Assembly: GCF_008831235.1 (NCBI RefSeq)
Contig: NZ_WBKF01000001.1
Span: forward strand, 1,484,529-1,548,528
DNA length: 64,000 nucleotides
Direction: 5' to 3'
From: Pseudoclavibacter sp. CFCC 11306
GTDB lineage: Bacteria > Actinomycetota > Actinomycetes > Actinomycetales > Microbacteriaceae
Shown: positions 60,891-64,000 of the stretch, piece after piece
Numbering within the stretch: position 1 is the stretch's first letter
How the letters are laid out: each line of letters starts with the position of its first letter
Notes under the pieces: model-generated
What the model was told of the DNA's origin: nothing
What the model saw: the letters and a program-made list of their open reading frames with translations, nothing else
Database searches by the model: none
Translations under genes and position numbers: made by a program

Positions 60891-63800
60891 TCAGGAGACA
60901 TAACTGCTATTCGGACTCCAATGGATTTCCCCTCCAGAGAAGGACTGCACTTTCCCCCCAGGAGTTCCCGGGTCGTCACGCTCGTCTGTCGTGGGGTAGC
61001 CGAGTCTTCCGGTCTCCCATCCCTGAGCTGCCCAAATGCCTTGGATGGCTCCTTTGGTGATATGCCCACCTGTGCCCGGCGACCAGTGAATCTGGGAACC
61101 ACTGCGGAAACTCTGGGAAGCACCTCCTGAGAGAGCGCGCTCATCGCTTGAAGGAAAGCCGAGTTCTCCTTGTTCCCAACCAGCTGATTCGTATTTCTGC
61201 TGGATAGCCCCTCGCGTTCCGAATGTCCGTCCCGACTCCTGATCCCAGAACAGAGTCGCGGACTCGAAGCGCTGGGAGGCCCCTCCGCGAACAGAGAGCT
61301 CATCGCCGACGGGATAGCCGGCATAGGAGTTTTCCCAATTGTTCGTCCCCCAATAGGAGCTGATCGCTCCACGCGTGGCATGTGCGCCAGTTCTCGACGA
61401 CCAGTGAATCTGCCCCTTCTGGAAACTCTGGAAAACACCACCGTCGCGAAGGCCACCGATCTCGTCGGTCAGGGGGAACCCGAGTTCGCCGCCCTCCCAA
61501 CCGGTGGCGGCGTACTCATCGAGCACAGCGGCTTTCACCAAATGTGCTTGAGAGGAAGGAGACCAAAACACCGTACCCCCTTCGAAACGTTGTGAGGCTC
61601 CGCCCCTCACTGCGAGCTCTTCCCCGATCGGATACCCCAAGGCCCCGAATTCCCACCCGCTGTGGGCCCAATAGTCCTGCACAGCTCCGCGAGTTGCATG
61701 CGCGCCGGACTGCGGCGACCAATGCATCTGTCCACGCTGGAAAGGCTGGTATGCACCACGACCGTCTGCAGACTTGGACTCAGTGCCGGTCGGCAGCCCA
61801 ATTGCTGACCTCACAGATGCCTCTCCCAGATAGGTATCTCGGATCGCTCCAGACACCACGACTGCCCCGGTATCCGGCGACCAGAAAATGGCACCATTCT
61901 GAAACGTCTGAAAACGAGCACCTGTGCCATCGACGTCAGTGGCCTCCGCCGACTGTGGAGATCCCAGCCACTGGTTGTCGCGCCATTTCGCTCCGATAGC
62001 CCCATAAGGCGCGACGCTCTGAACCGGTGTCATCGTCACATAGTCGACAACATCCGTTCTTGTCTTGAACGCGGCGTTGTGATTGGGCCCGGGAATCCAG
62101 CCCGTCTTGTCTTCAAAGACTCTCGAGTCGAAGATCAGCTGCCACGGATAGTCATTCATCATGCGGTTGAAATCAGCGTCCGACAGCCCTAAGCTCGCGG
62201 CGGTCGTCTCATACTCCGAATGCGCACTGTATCGAAGAGGCACTGGGACCCCATCGAGGAAGTAGCGAATGGAGTAGCCGTTCCACTCCATACGATAGGT
62301 GTGCCATGCACCGGCAATCTGAGCGTCGAGCTGGTTGTAGTTCCGATTTGTGTCAGTGGAAGATTTGCCTTCACAGCCGATGTGCGAGGTGTTCGTCGTA
62401 AACTGGCGGCCTGGATCTGAGAACACCTCCATCGTGTCGATCTCGGCGATATCAGACTTATTGATCGTCGGGCTGCAGTACGGCTGATTGTTTCGCACCC
62501 AACCAGCGAAGTGCAGCCCGGGGATCGTCCCGTCGCTCATCCGGGCGCGCACTTCCATAGTGAAGGGCCCCTGGGTGCCGTGCGCAGCGCTGTTGTAGAT
62601 GAAATCTGTGCTCACCCGTCCCGAACTGAACACCGAGCGCTTACCATCCTCGCATGGCTTCTCACTGACGTTCTCGTCACTGAGATCTTCGTCAACTCTG
62701 CCGTCCGCATCCACTCGGACACAATGGCGCTTTGTGATCAGCTCGAGTTTGCCGTCCTTCACTTTGACATTTGAGGCGAGGTACACCGTGTTCTGGCCTC
62801 GCGGCAGCCCTTTGCCCGCGTTGCGATAGACAGACCAGTCTTTGGCCAGCAGCTCCGAAGGATCGTCGAATCCGTCTCCGGAGGTGAGAGAGTACGTAGG
62901 TCGTTTAGGGAAGATATGCTCCCACTCGGTCTTTCCGCTCAGAATCGCTGTCGCTGAAACTGGTCTCGCTTCGACACGAATCCTGACGCCTTCAGAGACT
63001 CCGTCAGACTCGGTGTATGTACCGGGTTTTGAGAAGTTCTGAGAGGCATCCTTCGACAGGGGGACATCGCTGTCACCGACATAGATGTAGTACCGAATAC
63101 CTGAGTCGGACGGAATGTAGACAGAGGAGCCGTCATCACGGAACGTCGGGCCAATCGGGGTCTTCGCGGGGAACACGTGCTCCCACGACGTCACACCAGA
63201 CAGAATTGACGTAGCGGATACAGGCTTCGCCTCTACCCGAATCGTCTGATCCGCGACCAGACCATCGCTCGATGTGTACGTACCCGGCTTTGCGAAGTCC
63301 TGCGACGCGTCTTTCGAAAGCGTCACATGGCTGTCACCGACATAGATGTAGTACCGAACACCTGGGTCGGAAGGAATCGTCAGCGTCGATACGTCATCAC
63401 GAAACGCCGGTCCACGTGGCGTCAGCACCAACCCGAACTGGTGTTGCCAGCTGCCGAGCACGTCGTCGGAGGTGCCATCGGCGGGCCTTGCCACCACGCT
63501 CACATTCGAGCCGCCGGGCATTTCATGTCTGCCTGCATCCGCCTGTGCTCCATTGATGCTGAACTTCACCCCGGCGACATCAGGAATGGTGACAGCGGTC
63601 TCTTTGCCGTCAAACGCTGGCGATGAGGCTTCGTCGAAGAACAGATGACGCCAGACGACCGTACCGGAAAGCTGCGGACTCGATCCTGCAGCCCTCGCTT
63701 CAACGCGCACGACCTGCCCTGGCACGACACCATCGGCAAGTGAGTACGTGCCTGGTTTCGAGTACGGCAGACCGTCTTTCACCACAGGCTGTGTGTCATT

Positions 63801-64000
63801 CCCGACGTAGATGTAATAGCGCACACCCGCATCCGACGGGATATAGACAGCAGAGATATCGTCACGGAACGTCGGACCCTTGGGGGTGACAGTCGGGACG
63901 GCAGCTGGGAACGCATGCTCCCAAGACCGGATGACTTCACCTTCTGCTGAGAACCGAGCTGCTACATCGACCGATTCGCCAGAGGCGTACTGATGGGTTC
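60891..64000 (-). CDS. Giant secreted GH16 glycoside hydrolase with CHB-like and LGFP repeats, 5' end outside window
   Basis: At least 1035 residues; the N-terminus lies beyond base 64000. From N to C: four or more repeats of about 85 residues (GPTFRDDxSxVYIPSD, RYYIYVGDS, KPGTYTxSDG, IRVEAxPVSAT; about 62900-64000) resembling CHB_HEX_C-type sugar-enzyme modules; a GH16 laminarinase-like domain (about 62020-62870) with catalytic EIDTME (62427-62444); and seven LGFP repeats (about 60891-62010; motifs FxxGxIxWSPxTGAHxxxGAI and GWExGxLGYPxxDE) that bind the actinobacterial cell wall. Base composition is less GC-rich than in neighbours, suggesting acquisition. It probably degrades beta-glucans or related glycans. 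Confidence 0.9.
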   Translation of the reverse strand, partial: THQYASGESVDVAARFSAEGEVIRSWEHAFPAAVPTVTPKGPTFRDDISAVYIPSDAGVRYYIYVGNDTQPVVKDGLPYSKPGTYSLADGVVPGQVVRVEARAAGSSPQLSGTVVWRHLFFDEASSPAFDGKETAVTIPDVAGVKFSINGAQADAGRHEMPGGSNVSVVARPADGTSDDVLGSWQHQFGLVLTPRGPAFRDDVSTLTIPSDPGVRYYIYVGDSHVTLSKDASQDFAKPGTYTSSDGLVADQTIRVEAKPVSATSILSGVTSWEHVFPAKTPIGPTFRDDGSSVYIPSDSGIRYYIYVGDSDVPLSKDASQNFSKPGTYTESDGVSEGVRIRVEARPVSATAILSGKTEWEHIFPKRPTYSLTSGDGFDDPSELLAKDWSVYRNAGKGLPRGQNTVYLASNVKVKDGKLELITKRHCVRVDADGRVDEDLSDENVSEKPCEDGKRSVFSSGRVSTDFIYNSAAHGTQGPFTMEVRARMSDGTIPGLHFAGWVRNNQPYCSPTINKSDIAEIDTMEVFSDPGRQFTTNTSHIGCEGKSSTDTNRNYNQLDAQIAGAWHTYRMEWNGYSIRYFLDGVPVPLRYSAHSEYETTAASLGLSDADFNRMMNDYPWQLIFDSRVFEDKTGWIPGPNHNAAFKTRTDVVDYVTMTPVQSVAPYGAIGAKWRDNQWLGSPQSAEATDVDGTGARFQTFQNGAIFWSPDTGAVVVSGAIRDTYLGEASVRSAIGLPTGTESKSADGRGAYQPFQRGQMHWSPQSGAHATRGAVQDYWAHSGWEFGALGYPIGEELAVRGGASQRFEGGTVFWSPSSQAHLVKAAVLDEYAATGWEGGELGFPLTDEIGGLRDGGVFQSFQKGQIHWSSRTGAHATRGAISSYWGTNNWENSYAGYPVGDELSVRGGASQRFESATLFWDQESGRTFGTRGAIQQKYESAGWEQGELGFPSSDERALSGGASQSFRSGSQIHWSPGTGGHITKGAIQGIWAAQGWETGRLGYPTTDERDDPGTPGGKVQSFSGGEIHWSPNSSYVS

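Overview
The window is high-GC chromosomal DNA from an actinobacterium. The rpsF-ssb-rpsR-rplI order, the Gly/Gln-rich SSB tail, many genes that look leaderless (a TANNNT -10 box 6-7 bases before the start codon), an LAQTG cell-wall sorting signal and GTG/TTG starts all fit Actinobacteria. A member of the Micrococcales is my best guess; I cannot name the genus from sequence alone. No tRNA, rRNA, CRISPR array, prophage gene, transposase or integrase was seen.

Layout. 0-1.4 kb: the 3' part of a PatD-like aldehyde dehydrogenase gene and a small membrane protein. 1.5-3.4 kb: the rpsF-ssb-rpsR-rplI ribosomal/SSB operon with a strong terminator. 3.5-13.4 kb (minus strand): one long operon running from a peptide-binding protein through dipeptide-type permeases, a fused double ATPase, an S66 LD-carboxypeptidase, an Lrp/AsnC regulator and a pair of signal-less class-A-beta-lactamase-fold hydrolases that sandwich a C45 Ntn acyltransferase/hydrolase. 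13.6-23.7 kb: a C39-like peptidase, then an M20 carboxypeptidase divergent from a GNAT acetyl/succinyltransferase - SIS protein - N-acylamino acid racemase - class IV aminotransferase - M19 dipeptidase - glutamine amidotransferase - class-C-type serine hydrolase run. 23.7-29.5 kb (minus): transporter, D-aminoacylase, M20 amidohydrolase and C1B aminopeptidase. 29.7-33.6 kb: MSOX-type oxidase, tyrosine phosphatase and D-serine dehydratase.

Read together, 3.5-33.6 kb looks like a supercluster for taking up and dismantling peptides that contain D-amino acids (muropeptides, D-peptides, or possibly beta-lactam-like compounds). Peptides are imported, cut by LD-, D- and dipeptidases, and N-acyl groups are removed. 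D-residues could then be turned into L-residues by N-succinylation/racemisation/desuccinylation, or deaminated by transamination and D-Ser dehydration. This integrated reading is my inference; the individual families are recognised from motifs.

33.6-38.0 kb: a secreted LAQTG-anchored metallophosphoesterase and a small lipoprotein-like gene, flanked on both sides by the same family of intergenic repeats (82-bp tandem units with an internal hairpin, plus large palindromes). A third palindrome copy forms the 3' end of the racemase gene at 19.0 kb.

38.06-58.4 kb: an SDR gene and argG, separated by a 17.9-kb catabolic block. This block is bounded by two 48-bp direct repeats (2 mismatches) at 38894 and 56752 and looks like an inserted island. 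It encodes a LysR regulator, a NitT/TauT-type ABC importer, two flavin monooxygenases, an MSOX-like oxidase without the flavinylating Cys, an ornithine-cyclodeaminase-family protein, alcohol, GMC and aldehyde dehydrogenases, RidA, DUF1028, M20 and YtcJ-type hydrolases: an oxidative amine/amide pathway of unknown substrate. 58.4-64 kb: an adenosine/adenine deaminase, dTDP-glucose 4,6-dehydratase, and the 3' part of a giant secreted GH16 protein with CHB-like and LGFP repeats.
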